From assembly GCA_022452145.1 (NCBI GenBank), contig JAKURY010000006.1, forward strand, positions 34,078 to 98,077: a stretch of DNA of 64,000 nt. The letters are read 5' to 3'. The DNA is from Acidimicrobiales bacterium. GTDB lineage: Bacteria; Actinomycetota; Acidimicrobiia; Acidimicrobiales; MedAcidi-G1. Shown in pieces: positions 1 to 9,704 of this stretch. The notes under the pieces were generated by a model. It ran no database searches and was not told where the DNA came from. It worked only from the letters and a program-made list of their open reading frames with translations. Both the position numbers and the translations under genes were made by a program. The stretch's first letter is position 1. Each line of letters opens with the position of its first letter.

Positions 1-764
1 GCCGTGACCTCGATGCCGGGTGCTTTCGGCGCCCTGTCCGGCCGGGTGGTGACGCAGCGCACCGTGGCCCCCCTGGAGGCCGCCTCGACGGCCAGGGCGT
101 GCCCCTGCTTGCCCGAGGACCGGTTGCCGATGAAGCGCACCGGGCAGATCGGCTCGCGGGTCCCACCCGCCGTGACCAGCACGGTCATGCCGGCCAGGTC
201 ACCACCATCGGTTCCCCGGGTGGCGCCCAGGATGCGTTCAGCGGCCTCCACCACGTCGGTCGGATCGGCCATTCGGCCCGCTCCGACATCGCCGCCGGCC
301 AGACGCCCGTCCCCAGGACCGACCATGGTCACGCCACGTCCGGCCAGGACCTCGACGTTGTCCTGAACCGCCGGCTGCTCCCACATCTCGGTGTGCATGG
401 CCGGACACACGATGACCGGCGCCCGGGTGGCCAGCAGGGTGGCGGTGAGGAGGTCTCCCGAGCGTCCCATCCGGTAGTCGGCCAGCAGGCGTGCGGTGGC
501 CGGACACACGATGACCAGGTCGGCTCCCTGGCCCAGCCGGGTGTGCGGGATCGGATGGGGTTCGTCCCACAGCGAGGTCTGGACGGGCTCAGAGGCCAGG
601 GCGTCAAAGGTGGCCCGACCGATGAAGTGCAGGGCACCCTTCGTGAGGACCGGAGCGACGTGTGCACCGGCGTCGACCAACCTGCGGCAGACCTCGACCG
701 CCTTGTAGGCGGCGATGCCACCGGTAACCCCAAGGACGATTCGGCGTCCGGCGAGTGATCCCAT
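1..764 (-). CDS. coaBC: Bifunctional phosphopantothenoylcysteine decarboxylase / phosphopantothenate-cysteine ligase (3' end outside window)
   Basis: CoaBC carries out two successive steps of coenzyme A synthesis: CTP-dependent ligation of cysteine to 4'-phosphopantothenate, then FMN-dependent decarboxylation. Reading the minus strand from the ATG at 764 gives MGSLAGRRIVLGVTGGIAAYK, the typical N-terminal flavoprotein start. It is followed by the conserved PAMHTEMWEQPAVQDN segment (PAMN-type motif, with H in place of N) and, near the window edge, by the start of the ligase domain (VLVTAGGTREPICPVRFIGN). The gene is cut by the left edge, so only about 254 codons are visible. It lies 25 bp downstream of rpoZ and probably shares its transcript, the usual actinobacterial arrangement gmk-rpoZ-coaBC. 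Confidence 0.93.
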   Translation of the reverse strand, partial: MGSLAGRRIVLGVTGGIAAYKAVEVCRRLVDAGAHVAPVLTKGALHFIGRATFDALASEPVQTSLWDEPHPIPHTRLGQGADLVIVCPATARLLADYRMGRSGDLLTATLLATRAPVIVCPAMHTEMWEQPAVQDNVEVLAGRGVTMVGPGDGRLAGGDVGAGRMADPTDVVEAAERILGATRGTDGGDLAGMTVLVTAGGTREPICPVRFIGNRSSGKQGHALAVEAASRGATVRCVTTRPDRAPKAPGIEVT

Positions 765-789
765 GGTGGTTGCCCCGGAGGGCCAGGGC

Positions 790-1143
790 TCAGGCGCCCT
801 CTTCGCCCTCGACCTCACCCGAGGGCAGGTCGTCGCCGTCCTGGCCGGCCAACTCTGCGTCTGTGGCATCGAGCATCGTGTCGATGTCCTCGACCTCCTC
901 CGGCGGCTCGATCGCCTCGATCTTGCCTGCGGCCAACTCCTCGAAGGCGATGGAAAGCGGCTTGCGGGACGTGGAGGTCACCTGCGGCGGGATGGATGCC
1001 CCCAGGCCCTCGCCCAACTGGCCGAAGTAGGAGTTGATCTGGCGTGCACGCTTGGCACTCACCGTCACCAGGCGGAACTTGGAATCGGCGGTCTCGAGGA
1101 GGCCCTCTATCGCCGGGTTGACCATGCTGTCGTGACGTGGCAC
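790..1143 (-). CDS. rpoZ: DNA-directed RNA polymerase omega subunit
   Basis: Omega binds beta' and helps assemble RNA polymerase. The frame encodes MVNPAIEGLLETADSKFRLV followed by SAKRARQINSYFGQLGEG, the characteristic omega core, and a conserved RKPLSIAFEELAAGKI segment. It ends in an acidic tail (EVEGEEGA). I chose the GTG at 1143 (117 aa) because GAGGA lies 5 nt before it. The ATG at 1125 is a shorter alternative, and the open frame extends upstream to 1245 without a family match. It sits between gmk and coaBC. Confidence 0.93.
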   Translation of the reverse strand: MPRHDSMVNPAIEGLLETADSKFRLVTVSAKRARQINSYFGQLGEGLGASIPPQVTSTSRKPLSIAFEELAAGKIEAIEPPEEVEDIDTMLDATDAELAGQDGDDLPSGEVEGEEGA

Positions 1144-1316
1144 TTGGATCCTCTTCGTTCCTCTGGGTACCGGTTCAGGTGACCTGGACTTCCGCCCGGA
1201 GGCCCCTTCGGGGTTGTCTGCGAACGGGCCGACGCGGGCCACCACGGTACCAGCGGCACACCCCTAACCCTCGAGCGACCCGGCCCCCTGGAGGGCGGCC
1301 TGGCCGCTCCGGCCGA

Positions 1317-1889
1317 TCAGCCGGAGGCTGACCGGTAATCGTCGATGAGGCCCGCTATCACCGTCACGGCAGCCTCCAGGTCGTCGTTCACCACCCGCCC
1401 GTAGCCCAACCCTGCAGCCTCCCGCCGTTCCCGGACCGCCTCGGCGACCCGGTCCTCGGCGCGTGCGGCGTCGTCCCCGCGACCCAGCAGGCGACGCAGG
1501 AGCTCGGCATCGTCAGGAGCGTCCACGAACAGGCACAACGCCCCGGGCAACTTCTCCAGGACCTGTCTCCCACCAGCCACGTCGATCTCCAGCAGGAGGT
1601 CGCGCCGGTCGTCGGGATCCGGCGTCGGGGTGCCGTACAGGCAGCCCAGGAACTCGTTCCACTCCAGGAACCCGCCCTCCTCCCTGCGGGCCTCGAAGGA
1701 GGCCCGGTCCACGAACAGGTAGGCGTCCGGCTCCTCGTCGACGCGTCGCAAGCGGCTCGTCCAGGAACGGCTCAGGGCCAGGTCGTCGTCCCGTTCGACG
1801 AGGGCCCGGGCGATCGTGCCCTTGCCGGCACCCCCCGGGCCCGAGAGAACCACGACCAGAGGAACCCGGTGTCGGGGATCCTCCCCCAC
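1317..1889 (-). CDS. gmk: Guanylate kinase
   Basis: Phosphorylates GMP to GDP with ATP, linking purine synthesis and salvage to GTP and (p)ppGpp pools. The P-loop SGPGGAGKGT lies near the N-terminus (about residues 16-25). It is followed by the GMP-binding SRSWTSRLRR region, FLEWNEFLGCLYGTP, and the lid arginines near RVAEAVRERREAAG. At 190 aa it is of normal size. The GMP-binding segment is more divergent than usual (SWTSRLRR where most Gmk have ATTRxPR), but the substrate residues look preserved. The GTG start at 1889 follows mihF by 28 bp, so mihF and gmk are probably co-transcribed. Confidence 0.9.
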   Translation of the reverse strand: MGEDPRHRVPLVVVLSGPGGAGKGTIARALVERDDDLALSRSWTSRLRRVDEEPDAYLFVDRASFEARREEGGFLEWNEFLGCLYGTPTPDPDDRRDLLLEIDVAGGRQVLEKLPGALCLFVDAPDDAELLRRLLGRGDDAARAEDRVAEAVRERREAAGLGYGRVVNDDLEAAVTVIAGLIDDYRSASG

Positions 1890-1917
1890 CGGCCCAACCC
1901 CCGTCGGGTGGTCGGGG

Positions 1918-2232
1918 TCAGCCGAACCGGGCGACCAACTCGGCCCGCTGCTGGGTTCCGAGGCCGCGCAGGCGACGGCTCTCGCTGATGCCGACCTCTT
2001 CCATGGTCCGACGCGCCTTCACCTTGCCCAACTTGGGCAGGGACTCCAGGACGGCCAGCACCTTCATCTTGGCCAGGATCACCTCGTCGTCGGACCGGGC
2101 CAGGAGCTCGGACATCGATATCGATCCCATCTTGAGGAGGTTCTTCATCTCGGCCCGAACCCGTCGGGCCTCGGCCGCCTTTACAAGGGCGGCCCGTCGC
2201 TGTTCATCTGTGAGTTGAGGTAGTCCTGCCAT
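1918..2232 (-). CDS. mihF: Actinobacterial integration host factor mIHF
   Basis: Small nucleoid-associated DNA-binding protein specific to Actinomycetota and unrelated to proteobacterial IHF. The 104-aa product starts MAGLPQLTDEQRRAALVKAA and has the helix-two-turn-helix region SLPKLGKVKARRTMEEVGIS followed by SRRLRGLGTQQRAELVARF, both diagnostic of the family. The ATG at 2232 was chosen over the longer open frame (to 2295) because the family begins here and a TAGGGT box lies 7 nt before it. Family context: mIHF precedes gmk in mycobacteria and streptomycetes, as here. Confidence 0.93.
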   Translation of the reverse strand: MAGLPQLTDEQRRAALVKAAEARRVRAEMKNLLKMGSISMSELLARSDDEVILAKMKVLAVLESLPKLGKVKARRTMEEVGISESRRLRGLGTQQRAELVARFG

Positions 2233-2239
2233 GCGCCGG

Positions 2240-2245
2240 ACCCTA
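2240..2245 (-). promoter_or_regulatory. Putative -10 box of mihF (leaderless)
   Basis: TAGGGT on the minus strand ends 7 nt before the mihF ATG, so transcription should start at or next to the start codon. No clear -35 is visible and no Shine-Dalgarno sequence precedes this ATG. Confidence 0.5.
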
Positions 2246-2322
2246 GTAGGGGTCGAGACGTCGGGTGGGACTCTCCGAATGGATGCCCATGCCACCAGGT
2301 GCGGGACCCTCCGGCAGAAAGC

Positions 2323-3024
2323 TCACACCATCAGGTTGTCGACGATGGCCGAAGCGGCCGCCGTCGGGTCGTCGGCCGCGGTGACGGCCCGACCCACCAC
2401 CAGGAGGTCGGCCCCGGCGGCCAGGGCGTCACGGGGCGAGGCCACCCGGGCCTGGTCGTGGGTGGCCTCCCCGGGCATCCGGATCCCCGGAACCACCCGT
2501 ACCAGTCGGTCGGACCACGGGTCGGTGGCGGCGAGGTCGGGGGCGGCACACACGATCCCCTCGCACCCGCTGGCCGCCGCCAGCTCGCAGCGGGCACCCA
2601 GGACGTCGCCGCCGGCCACCTCGTCGCTGGTCAGGACGGTGACCCCCAGTGCACCGGGTGTCGCCACCCCGGCTGCGACCGCTCCGACGGCCAACCCCTC
2701 GACGGCCGCCCGCAGCATCGGCCCGCCTCCCGAGGCGTGCACGGTCACCCAGCGGGCGCCCAACGCCCCCAGCACCCGGGCGGCACTGCCAACCGTGTTG
2801 GGGATGTCGTGCAACTTCAGGTCGCAGAACACGTCGAATCCGGCCTCGGCGAACGAGGTGACCGCCTCGGGGCCGGCCGCCGAGAACAGCTCCAGGCCGA
2901 CCTTCACCGTGCCGAACCAGGGGGCCAAGAGATCGGCCGTCCGGCGGGCTGCCACCAGGTCGTCCACGTCCAGCACCAGGCACAGCCGGCGCCGGACCTC
3001 CTCGGGCACCTCGTGGTCAGCCAC
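2323..3024 (-). CDS. pyrF: Orotidine 5'-phosphate decarboxylase
   Basis: Catalyses the last step of UMP synthesis, OMP to UMP plus CO2. The catalytic Lys/Asp array is present in FCDLKLHDIPNTVGSAA, the type-1 OMPDC signature. VKVGLELFSAAG lies upstream, and the phosphate-binding RVVPGIRMPGEATHDQAR and ADLLVVGRAV segments lie near the C-terminus. The GTG at 3024 (233 aa) was chosen because GGGAGGGG precedes it and VADHEVPEEVRRRLCLVLDVDD is the natural family start; the open frame runs further upstream. It is the last gene of the pyr operon, 38 bp after pyrD. Confidence 0.94.
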   Translation of the reverse strand: MADHEVPEEVRRRLCLVLDVDDLVAARRTADLLAPWFGTVKVGLELFSAAGPEAVTSFAEAGFDVFCDLKLHDIPNTVGSAARVLGALGARWVTVHASGGGPMLRAAVEGLAVGAVAAGVATPGALGVTVLTSDEVAGGDVLGARCELAAASGCEGIVCAAPDLAATDPWSDRLVRVVPGIRMPGEATHDQARVASPRDALAAGADLLVVGRAVTAADDPTAAASAIVDNLMV

Positions 3025-3062
3025 GGGCCCCTCCCACCATCTCGTCCGGCACCTGCGTGGCG

Positions 3063-4013
3063 TCAGCCATGCGCCGCTCCGATCAGCTCCTCCAGCCGTG
3101 ACACCCCGTGGCTGTCGCACCAGCGGCCCAGGTCGCGCAGGATCCGGGCCGGAGCCCGCGGATCGGCGAACGTGGCGGTCCCCACCTGGACGGCTGATGC
3201 GCCGGCCAGCAGGAACTGCACGGCATCGACTGCGCTGGCCACCCCCCCGACGCCGATGATGGGTAGATCCGGGAGGGCCTCCCGGGTGTCGAAGACGGCC
3301 CTCACGGCCACCGGCCGGATCGCTGGCCCACTCAGGCCGCCCCGCCCGGCTCCCAGGAGGGGTCGCCGTGACTCCGTGTCGATCACCATGCCCAGCACAG
3401 TGTTGGCGACGGTCACCGCTTCGGCGCCCGCACCGGCGGCGGCGGCCGCGATGTCGGGGAGTTCAGGCGTGTTCGGGCTGAGCTTCGCCCAACAGGGTCG
3501 CCGGGCAGCCGCGGCAGCGGCCACCACCTCGGCTGTGGCCGTACCGGAGTGGGCGAACAGCGCCCTCCGGTCCTCCAGGTTGGGGCACGATGCGTTGACC
3601 TCCACTGCCACCACCTCGGCCGGGGCATCGGCCAGCAACTCGGCGGCCCGGGCGAACTCGTCGACCCTGCGGCCCCAGATGCTGACCACCACCCTGGCCC
3701 CCGTAGCCACCAGCCCAGGTAGGTCGTGTTCCAACCAGGCCTCGACGCCAGGCCCCTGGAGCCCGACGCTGTTGAGCATTCCGGCCGGCGTGGCGTGCAC
3801 ACGGGGTGCCGGGTTGCCGTCCCACGCCTGGACGTGGAGGGACTTGACCACCACGGCGCCCAGCGATGCCGGGTCCAGGTGGTCGGCCAGCTCGTGGCCG
3901 TGGCCCGCTGTGCCCGAGGCGGTCAGGACGGGGTTGGGGAGGACCAGCGAACCGATACGCGTTGTCAGGTCGACGGCCGGGCGACCGCTCCCTCCTGGGT
4001 GCCGGAACCTCAC
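3063..4013 (-). CDS. pyrD: Dihydroorotate dehydrogenase, class 1 (1B-like catalytic subunit)
   Basis: Oxidises dihydroorotate to orotate using FMN. The features are of cytosolic class 1, closest to 1[33 protein letters not shown] with the catalytic Cys, [32 protein letters not shown] and [20 protein letters not shown]. No membrane-binding N-terminus typical of class 2 is present. The GTG start at 4013 overlaps the carB stop (GTGA). Class 1B enzymes normally work with the iron-sulfur/FAD subunit PyrK, usually encoded beside pyrD. There is no pyrK here, and carB and pyrD overlap, so the electron acceptor is uncertain. Confidence 0.92.
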   Translation of the reverse strand: MRFRHPGGSGRPAVDLTTRIGSLVLPNPVLTASGTAGHGHELADHLDPASLGAVVVKSLHVQAWDGNPAPRVHATPAGMLNSVGLQGPGVEAWLEHDLPGLVATGARVVVSIWGRRVDEFARAAELLADAPAEVVAVEVNASCPNLEDRRALFAHSGTATAEVVAAAAAARRPCWAKLSPNTPELPDIAAAAAGAGAEAVTVANTVLGMVIDTESRRPLLGAGRGGLSGPAIRPVAVRAVFDTREALPDLPIIGVGGVASAVDAVQFLLAGASAVQVGTATFADPRAPARILRDLGRWCDSHGVSRLEELIGAAHG

Positions 4014-7000
4014 GGGAGCGCTCCCTCCGGAACGGCCACCACACCCTCGTGGTACTCCTGCAGGGTCCGCACGGCAAGTGGGAAGCGGCGCCAGTCGGCC
4101 AGCCCGCGGGCCGCGGCCAGGGCTGCGTTGGCCGTGGTGAGAAGCGGTATTCCCCCAGCTCCGGCCGCGGCACGGATGTGCTCGCCGTCGGCCCGCGGCC
4201 CCCGACCCCTGGGGCTGTTCACCACCATCTGCACGGCTCCCGACCGGATCAGCTCCACGGCGTCGGTTCCGTCCTCGCCCAACTTCGCCACCACAGTCGA
4301 GACCGGCACGCCGTTGGCGACCAGGTGATCCGCCGTGCCGCTGGTGGCCACTATCTCCAGCCCCAGGTCCACCAGGCCCCGGGCGGCTTCGAGGCCGACC
4401 GCCTTGTCCCGGTCGGCCAGGGACATGAACACCGTTCCCGAGTCCGGCAGGGCGCCACCCGCCGAGATCTGCGACTTCGTGAAGGCCAGGCCCGTGGTCA
4501 TGTCGATCCCCATGACCTCGCCGGTGGACCGCATCTCGGGACCGAGCACCGGGTCGGCCTCCGGGAACCTGTCGAACGGCAGCACCGCCTCCTTGACCGC
4601 CACATGGTCGCCGGCAACCCGTTCCCGCAGCAGCCCCTCGGCGCGTAACTCGGCCAACGTGGCGCCCATCATCACCCGGCTGGCCACCTTGGCCAGCGGG
4701 ACGCCGGTGGCCTTGGCCACGAACGGCACCGTCCGCGAGGCGCGCGGGTTGGCCTCGATCACGTAGACCTCGTCGCCCTTGACCGCGTACTGGACGTTGA
4801 TGGGCCCCCTGACGTCGAGGGCCGCCGCGATGGTCCGGGTGTGGTCCTCGATGCGGCCCACCACCGCCGCCGACAGGTGTGGCGGCGGGATGACGCAGGC
4901 GCTGTCGCCGCTGTGAACCCCGGCCTCCTCGACGTGCTCCATGACCGCACCGATGACGACCTCGCCGGTGTGGTCCCGGATGGCGTCGACGTCGACCTCC
5001 GTGGCGTCCTCCAGGAACCTGTCGACAAGCACCGGCCGCTCGGCCGACAGGCCGCCCTCGATGCCGAGGCTGCCGAAGCCACTCAACTCCGCCATGGCCC
5101 GCATCATCTGGGCGTCGTCGTAGACGATCTCCATCCCCCTGCCACCCAGCACGTAGGACGGGCGGACCAGCACCGGGTAGCCGATGTCGCCGGCGATGGC
5201 CAGCGCCCCGGCCGTGTCGACGGCGGTACCGCCCGGCGGCTGCAAAATGCGCATCTCAGCGCACAGGGCGTTCCACTGCTCGCGGTCCTCGGCCAGGTCG
5301 ATCGAATGCGGGCTGGTCCCGGCGATCAGGTCAGGGGGCAGCGTCGACGCCAGCTTCAGCGGCGTCTGGCCGCCGAGCGACACGATGACGCCGACCGGCT
5401 GCTCGGCGTCGATGACGTTGGCCACGTCCTCGGCTGTCAACGGCTCGAAGTACAGGCGGTCGCTGGTGTCGTAGTCGGTCGACACGGTCTCCGGGTTGCA
5501 GTTCACCATGATCGTCTCGAACCCGGCGTCCCGGAGGGCGAAGCTGGCGTGCACACAGCAGTAGTCGAACTCGATGCCCTGTCCGATCCGGTTGGGGCCC
5601 GAGCCGAGGATCATCACCTTGGGCCGGTCGGACGGCCGGACCTCATCCTCGTCCTCCCAGGCCGAGTAGTGGTAGGGCGTCTCGGCGGCGAACTCGGCCC
5701 CGCAGGTGTCGACCGTCTTGTAGGTGGGACGCACCCCGGCCGCCTCCCGGGCAACCCTCACCTCGTCGGCCTCCCGACCCCAGATGTAGGCCAGCTGGGC
5801 GTCGGCGAACCCCAGGCGCTTGGCCCGTCGCCAGTCGCCGCGGCCCATGGCGTCCAACCCCAGGTCCTCAAGGTGCAGGCGCTCCTCGCTGATGGACAGG
5901 ATCTGGTCCAGGAACCACGGGTCCACCTTCGTGGCCTCGTGCACAACCTCCAGCGGTACGCCCCGCCGGAGCAGCGCCTCCAACTGGGTGACCCGGCCCG
6001 GGGTGGGGACCGCGGCGGCAGCCAGCAGGGCGTCGTCACCCATCTCGTCCAGCACCGCCTCGGCAGGGTCGCCGTTTAGGCCCAGCCGCCCGTTCTCCAG
6101 CGAGCGCATACCCTTCTGCAACGACTCGGGGAAGGTCCGGCCGATCGCCATGACCTCGCCCACGGACTGCATCGAGGTGCCCAGCACGCCCGATGTGCCC
6201 GGGAACTTCTCGAAGGCCCAGCGGGGGACCTTGGTCACCACGTAGTCGATGGTCGGCTCGAACGCCGCCGGGGTCTTCTCCGTTATGTCGTTGGGGATCT
6301 CGTCCAGCGTGTAGCCGACGGCCAGCTTGGCGGCAATCTTGGCGATCGGGAAACCCGTGGCCTTCGATGCCAGGGCCGACGACCGGCTCACCCGGGGGTT
6401 CATCTCGATGATGACCTGCTCGCCGGTCTCCGGGTGCACGGCGAACTGCACGTTGGAACCGCCGGTCTCGACCCCGACCCGGCGGAGGCAGGCGAAGGCG
6501 GCGTCCCGCATCTCCTGGTACTCCACGTCGGACAGCGTCTGGGCGGGAGCCACGGTTATCGAGTCGCCGGTGTGTACGCCCATCGGGTCCAGGTTCTCGA
6601 TGGAGCAGATGACCACGCAGTTGTCGGCAACGTCCCGCATGACCTCCAGCTCGTACTCCTTCCAGCCGGCGATCGACTTCTCGATCAGGATCTCCGAGAT
6701 CGGGCTGGCCTCCAGGCCGGCCGCCGCCACCGTCTCGAACCCGGCGGTGGTCGCCGCCATCCCGGTGCCCCTACCACCCAGGATGTAGGCGGGGCGGATC
6801 ACCACCGGTAGGCCGATCCCGTCGATCACCCGGCGGGCCTCGTCCATCGTGTGGGCGATGCCGGAGAGCGGCACGCTCAGGCCGATCTGCTGCATGGCCT
6901 CCTTGAACCGTCCGCGGTCCTCGGCCGTGGCTATGGCCTCGGCGTCGGCGCCGATCAGCTCCACCCCATACTCCTCGAGCACCCCCGCCTCGACCAGCTC

Positions 7001-7300
7001 CATGGCCAGATTCAGGGCCGTCTGGCCTCCCAGGGTGGGAAGCAGCGCGTCGGGCCTCTCCCTGGCGATCACGGCCTCCAGGACGTCCAGGCGGAGGGGC
7101 TCCACGTAGGTGGCGTCGGCGAAATCCGGGTCGGTCATGATGGTCGCCGGGTTCGAGTTGACCAGGACCACCCGGTAGCCGTCGTCCCGTAGGACACGAC
7201 AGGCCTGGGTACCCGAGTAGTCGAACTCGCATGCCTGGCCGATCACGATGGGGCCCGAGCCGATGAGCAGGATGCTGGCGATGTCGTCGCGGCGCGGCAT
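4010..7300 (-). CDS. carB: Carbamoyl-phosphate synthase large subunit
   Basis: Makes carbamoyl phosphate from bicarbonate, ammonia (channelled from CarA) and two ATP, for pyrimidine and arginine synthesis. The 1096-aa protein has the canonical duplicated plan. The first ATP-grasp half starts [20 protein letters not shown] and includes [15 protein letters not shown]. The second half starts at [20 protein letters not shown]. The MGS-like allosteric domain, [20 protein letters not shown] onward, is at the C-terminus. The true start is the ATG at 7300, whose A is shared with the carA TGA (TGATG). The open frame upstream of it lies in carA and is not part of the protein. Confidence 0.97.
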   Translation of the reverse strand: MPRRDDIASILLIGSGPIVIGQACEFDYSGTQACRVLRDDGYRVVLVNSNPATIMTDPDFADATYVEPLRLDVLEAVIARERPDALLPTLGGQTALNLAMELVEAGVLEEYGVELIGADAEAIATAEDRGRFKEAMQQIGLSVPLSGIAHTMDEARRVIDGIGLPVVIRPAYILGGRGTGMAATTAGFETVAAAGLEASPISEILIEKSIAGWKEYELEVMRDVADNCVVICSIENLDPMGVHTGDSITVAPAQTLSDVEYQEMRDAAFACLRRVGVETGGSNVQFAVHPETGEQVIIEMNPRVSRSSALASKATGFPIAKIAAKLAVGYTLDEIPNDITEKTPAAFEPTIDYVVTKVPRWAFEKFPGTSGVLGTSMQSVGEVMAIGRTFPESLQKGMRSLENGRLGLNGDPAEAVLDEMGDDALLAAAAVPTPGRVTQLEALLRRGVPLEVVHEATKVDPWFLDQILSISEERLHLEDLGLDAMGRGDWRRAKRLGFADAQLAYIWGREADEVRVAREAAGVRPTYKTVDTCGAEFAAETPYHYSAWEDEDEVRPSDRPKVMILGSGPNRIGQGIEFDYCCVHASFALRDAGFETIMVNCNPETVSTDYDTSDRLYFEPLTAEDVANVIDAEQPVGVIVSLGGQTPLKLASTLPPDLIAGTSPHSIDLAEDREQWNALCAEMRILQPPGGTAVDTAGALAIAGDIGYPVLVRPSYVLGGRGMEIVYDDAQMMRAMAELSGFGSLGIEGGLSAERPVLVDRFLEDATEVDVDAIRDHTGEVVIGAVMEHVEEAGVHSGDSACVIPPPHLSAAVVGRIEDHTRTIAAALDVRGPINVQYAVKGDEVYVIEANPRASRTVPFVAKATGVPLAKVASRVMMGATLAELRAEGLLRERVAGDHVAVKEAVLPFDRFPEADPVLGPEMRSTGEVMGIDMTTGLAFTKSQISAGGALPDSGTVFMSLADRDKAVGLEAARGLVDLGLEIVATSGTADHLVANGVPVSTVVAKLGEDGTDAVELIRSGAVQMVVNSPRGRGPRADGEHIRAAAGAGGIPLLTTANAALAAARGLADWRRFPLAVRTLQEYHEGVVAVPEGALP

Positions 7301-8415
7301 CAGCCCCGCCCTCCCGCCGGACCGCCGACGCTCTCCATCATGTCCTCGAACTCGGCGAACAGGTACCGGCTGTCGTGGGGACCCGGGCCGGCCTCCGGGT
7401 GGTACTGCACGCTGAACGCCGGAACGTCGCTGCAGCGGATGCCCTCGACGGTCTGGTCGTTGAGGTTGACGTGGGTGATGACGGCAGACGGGATCGAACC
7501 CTCGGCCACGCAGTAGTTGTGGTTCTGGCTGGTTATCTCCACCTTCCCGGTGGCCAGGTTGCGGACCGGGTGATTGCCGCCGTGGTGTCCGAACGGCAGC
7601 TTGAACGTCTCGGCGCCCAGCGCCCCGGCCAGCAGCTGGTGGCCCAGGCATATGCCGAAGATCGGTACCTCTCCGAGGAGGGCCGTGATGTTCCCGCGGA
7701 TGGCGGCCAGCGGCCCTGGATCACCGGGACCGTTGGACAGGAACACGCCGTCGGGAGCCATTTCCAGCACCTCGGTGGCCGGTGTCGAGGCGGGTACCAC
7801 GGTCACCTCGCCGAGGCCGGAGAGGTGCTTCAGGATGGTCGCCTTGATGCCGAAGTCGTAGGCGACGATCCGGCGGCCTCCACCCGTGGACCCGACGACC
7901 AACGGGGCCTCACACGTCACCGTGGCCACCAGGTCGATCCCGTCCGTACCGGGCTCGACGGCCGCAGCGGCGGCCAGGGTGGCCACGTCGGCCGTTCCGA
8001 AGGCTCCGGGCATCGCACCCGCGTCGCGCAGGTGACGGGTGAGACGCCGTGTGTCGATCCCGGCGATGCCCGGCACGCCGTGGGCCCTCAACAGCCCGTT
8101 GAGGTCGTCCGACGACCGCCAGTTGCTCCGGCGACGGGCCAGGTCGCGCACCACGATGCCGCGGCAGAAGGGCCTCCGGCTCTCGTGGTCGTCGTGGTTG
8201 ACCCCGTAGTTCCCGATGTGGGACGCGGTGAAGGTGATGATCTGGCCCGCGTAGGACGGGTCGGTTATGACCTCCTGGTAGCCGGAGAGGACGGTGTTGA
8301 ACACCACCTCGCCGGTGGCCACCCCGCCGTCGGGCTCCGCACCGATGGCCTCTCCCTCGAAAACCTCGCCGTCTACCAGGACCAGGGCGGCCTCGACGAT
8401 GCGCTGACGGGTCAC
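7300..8415 (-). CDS. carA: Carbamoyl-phosphate synthase small (glutaminase) subunit
   Basis: Hydrolyses glutamine and passes ammonia to CarB. The N-terminal CPSase small-chain domain is present ([40 protein letters not shown]). The class-I glutamine amidotransferase domain follows, with nucleophile Cys in [14 protein letters not shown] and His/Glu in [17 protein letters not shown]. The length, 371 aa, is normal. The GTG start at 8415 overlaps the pyrC stop (GTGA), and its own stop overlaps carB by one base, so translation of the three genes is probably coupled. Confidence 0.97.
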   Translation of the reverse strand: MTRQRIVEAALVLVDGEVFEGEAIGAEPDGGVATGEVVFNTVLSGYQEVITDPSYAGQIITFTASHIGNYGVNHDDHESRRPFCRGIVVRDLARRRSNWRSSDDLNGLLRAHGVPGIAGIDTRRLTRHLRDAGAMPGAFGTADVATLAAAAAVEPGTDGIDLVATVTCEAPLVVGSTGGGRRIVAYDFGIKATILKHLSGLGEVTVVPASTPATEVLEMAPDGVFLSNGPGDPGPLAAIRGNITALLGEVPIFGICLGHQLLAGALGAETFKLPFGHHGGNHPVRNLATGKVEITSQNHNYCVAEGSIPSAVITHVNLNDQTVEGIRCSDVPAFSVQYHPEAGPGPHDSRYLFAEFEDMMESVGGPAGGRG

Positions 8416-9704
8416 CGACGGGCCTCGCCATCAACCACGACCGGCACGCCGGCCCGGATGGTGTGGCGGACCCGGCCCCGGAGGGACCGTCCCTCGTACG
8501 GGGTGTTGGAGCTCAGGCTGGCCATCGCCGCACCGGAGACGGTCCAGGTCTCGTCGGGATCGACCACGCACAGGTTGGCGGGAACACCCGGAACCACCGG
8601 CGCACCATGCCTGTCCGCCACACCGGCGATGGCCGCCGGCTTCCATGACAGCAGGGCCAGCACCTCGGGGAGGTCCAGGCCCGACTCCCCCAGCGCCAGG
8701 GAAAACGCCGTCTCCAGGCCGAGCATCCCCGGGGGTGCCTGGTCGAAGGGCAGTTCCTTGGAGTGGGCGGCGTGAGGTGCGTGGTCGGTGGCGATGGCGT
8801 CGATCGTGCCGTCCGCCAACCCCTCCCGGACCGCCCGGACGTCGGCATCGGTCCGCAACGGCGGATGGACCTTGAACACCGGGTCGTAGGAGGCGCACGC
8901 CGCATCGGTGAGGGTGAAGTGGTGGGTGGTGGCCTCGGCCGTGACCGGCAGGCCTGCCGCCTTGGCCCCCCTGACCATGGCCACTGAACTCGCCGTGGAG
9001 AGGTGCTGGAAGTGCAGGTGGGCACCGGTCAGGCGGACCAGCGCGATGTCCCGCATGACCATCAGCTCCTCGGCCTCGGCCGGCTGGCCGGGAATCCCGA
9101 GGCGCGACGACCACTCCCCCTCGTGCATGTAGCCACCCTCGGACAGGGCCGAGACCTCGCAGTGCTGGGCGAGGACGACCGGTCGGCCCAGCCGGCCGCC
9201 GAGGCCCGTCGAGTACTCCATGACCCGGCGCATCAGCCGCGGATCCTGGAGTCCGGTTCCGTCGTCGGTGAAGATCCCCACCCCGGCATCGACCAGCTCG
9301 CCCATGGGCGCCATGTCGACCCCGTGGCGGCCCAAGGTCATCGCCGCCGACGGGACCATCTCGCAGGTGGAGCGCCGGCCCAGGGCCCGGACCTGTTCCA
9401 CCACGGCGACGCAGTCGGTGGTCGGATCGGTGTTCGGCATGGTGACCAGGGCCGTATAGCCACCCAGGGAACCGCCTAGGGCACCGGTCAGGATCGTCTC
9501 GGCTTCCTCCTGGCCGGGTTCCCGGAGGTGGGCGTGGAGGTCCACGAAGCCCGGCGAGACCACGCAGCCGGTGGCGTCGAGGTCCAAGTCGCCGCTGAGG
9601 CCGGTCCCCAACGCGGCGATGAGACCGTCGTCTCCCAACTCCACGTCCAGGACGCGCTCACCATCGCGGTCGATGATCCGTCCGCCCCGGAGGACCACGC
9701 TCAC
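8412..9704 (-). CDS. pyrC: Dihydroorotase (class I)
   Basis: Cyclises carbamoyl aspartate to dihydroorotate in the third step of UMP synthesis. The amidohydrolase metal site is seen in PGFVDLHAHLREPGQEEAET (HxH plus substrate Arg) and in the conserved DHAPH sequence of AIATDHAPHAAHSKE. The interval YMHEGEWSSRLGIPGQPAEAE is typical of the zinc-dependent enzyme that works with PyrB in actinobacteria. It is 430 aa. The GTG at 9704 overlaps the pyrB stop (GTGA). It is the third gene of the pyrR-led operon. Confidence 0.96.
   Translation of the reverse strand: MSVVLRGGRIIDRDGERVLDVELGDDGLIAALGTGLSGDLDLDATGCVVSPGFVDLHAHLREPGQEEAETILTGALGGSLGGYTALVTMPNTDPTTDCVAVVEQVRALGRRSTCEMVPSAAMTLGRHGVDMAPMGELVDAGVGIFTDDGTGLQDPRLMRRVMEYSTGLGGRLGRPVVLAQHCEVSALSEGGYMHEGEWSSRLGIPGQPAEAEELMVMRDIALVRLTGAHLHFQHLSTASSVAMVRGAKAAGLPVTAEATTHHFTLTDAACASYDPVFKVHPPLRTDADVRAVREGLADGTIDAIATDHAPHAAHSKELPFDQAPPGMLGLETAFSLALGESGLDLPEVLALLSWKPAAIAGVADRHGAPVVPGVPANLCVVDPDETWTVSGAAMASLSSNTPYEGRSLRGRVRHTIRAGVPVVVDGEARR

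Noticed and set aside
7300..7651. N-terminal extension of carB (open to 7651)
   Set aside because: It lies entirely inside carA in another frame; the ATG at 7300 with TGATG overlap gives the canonical CarB N-terminus.
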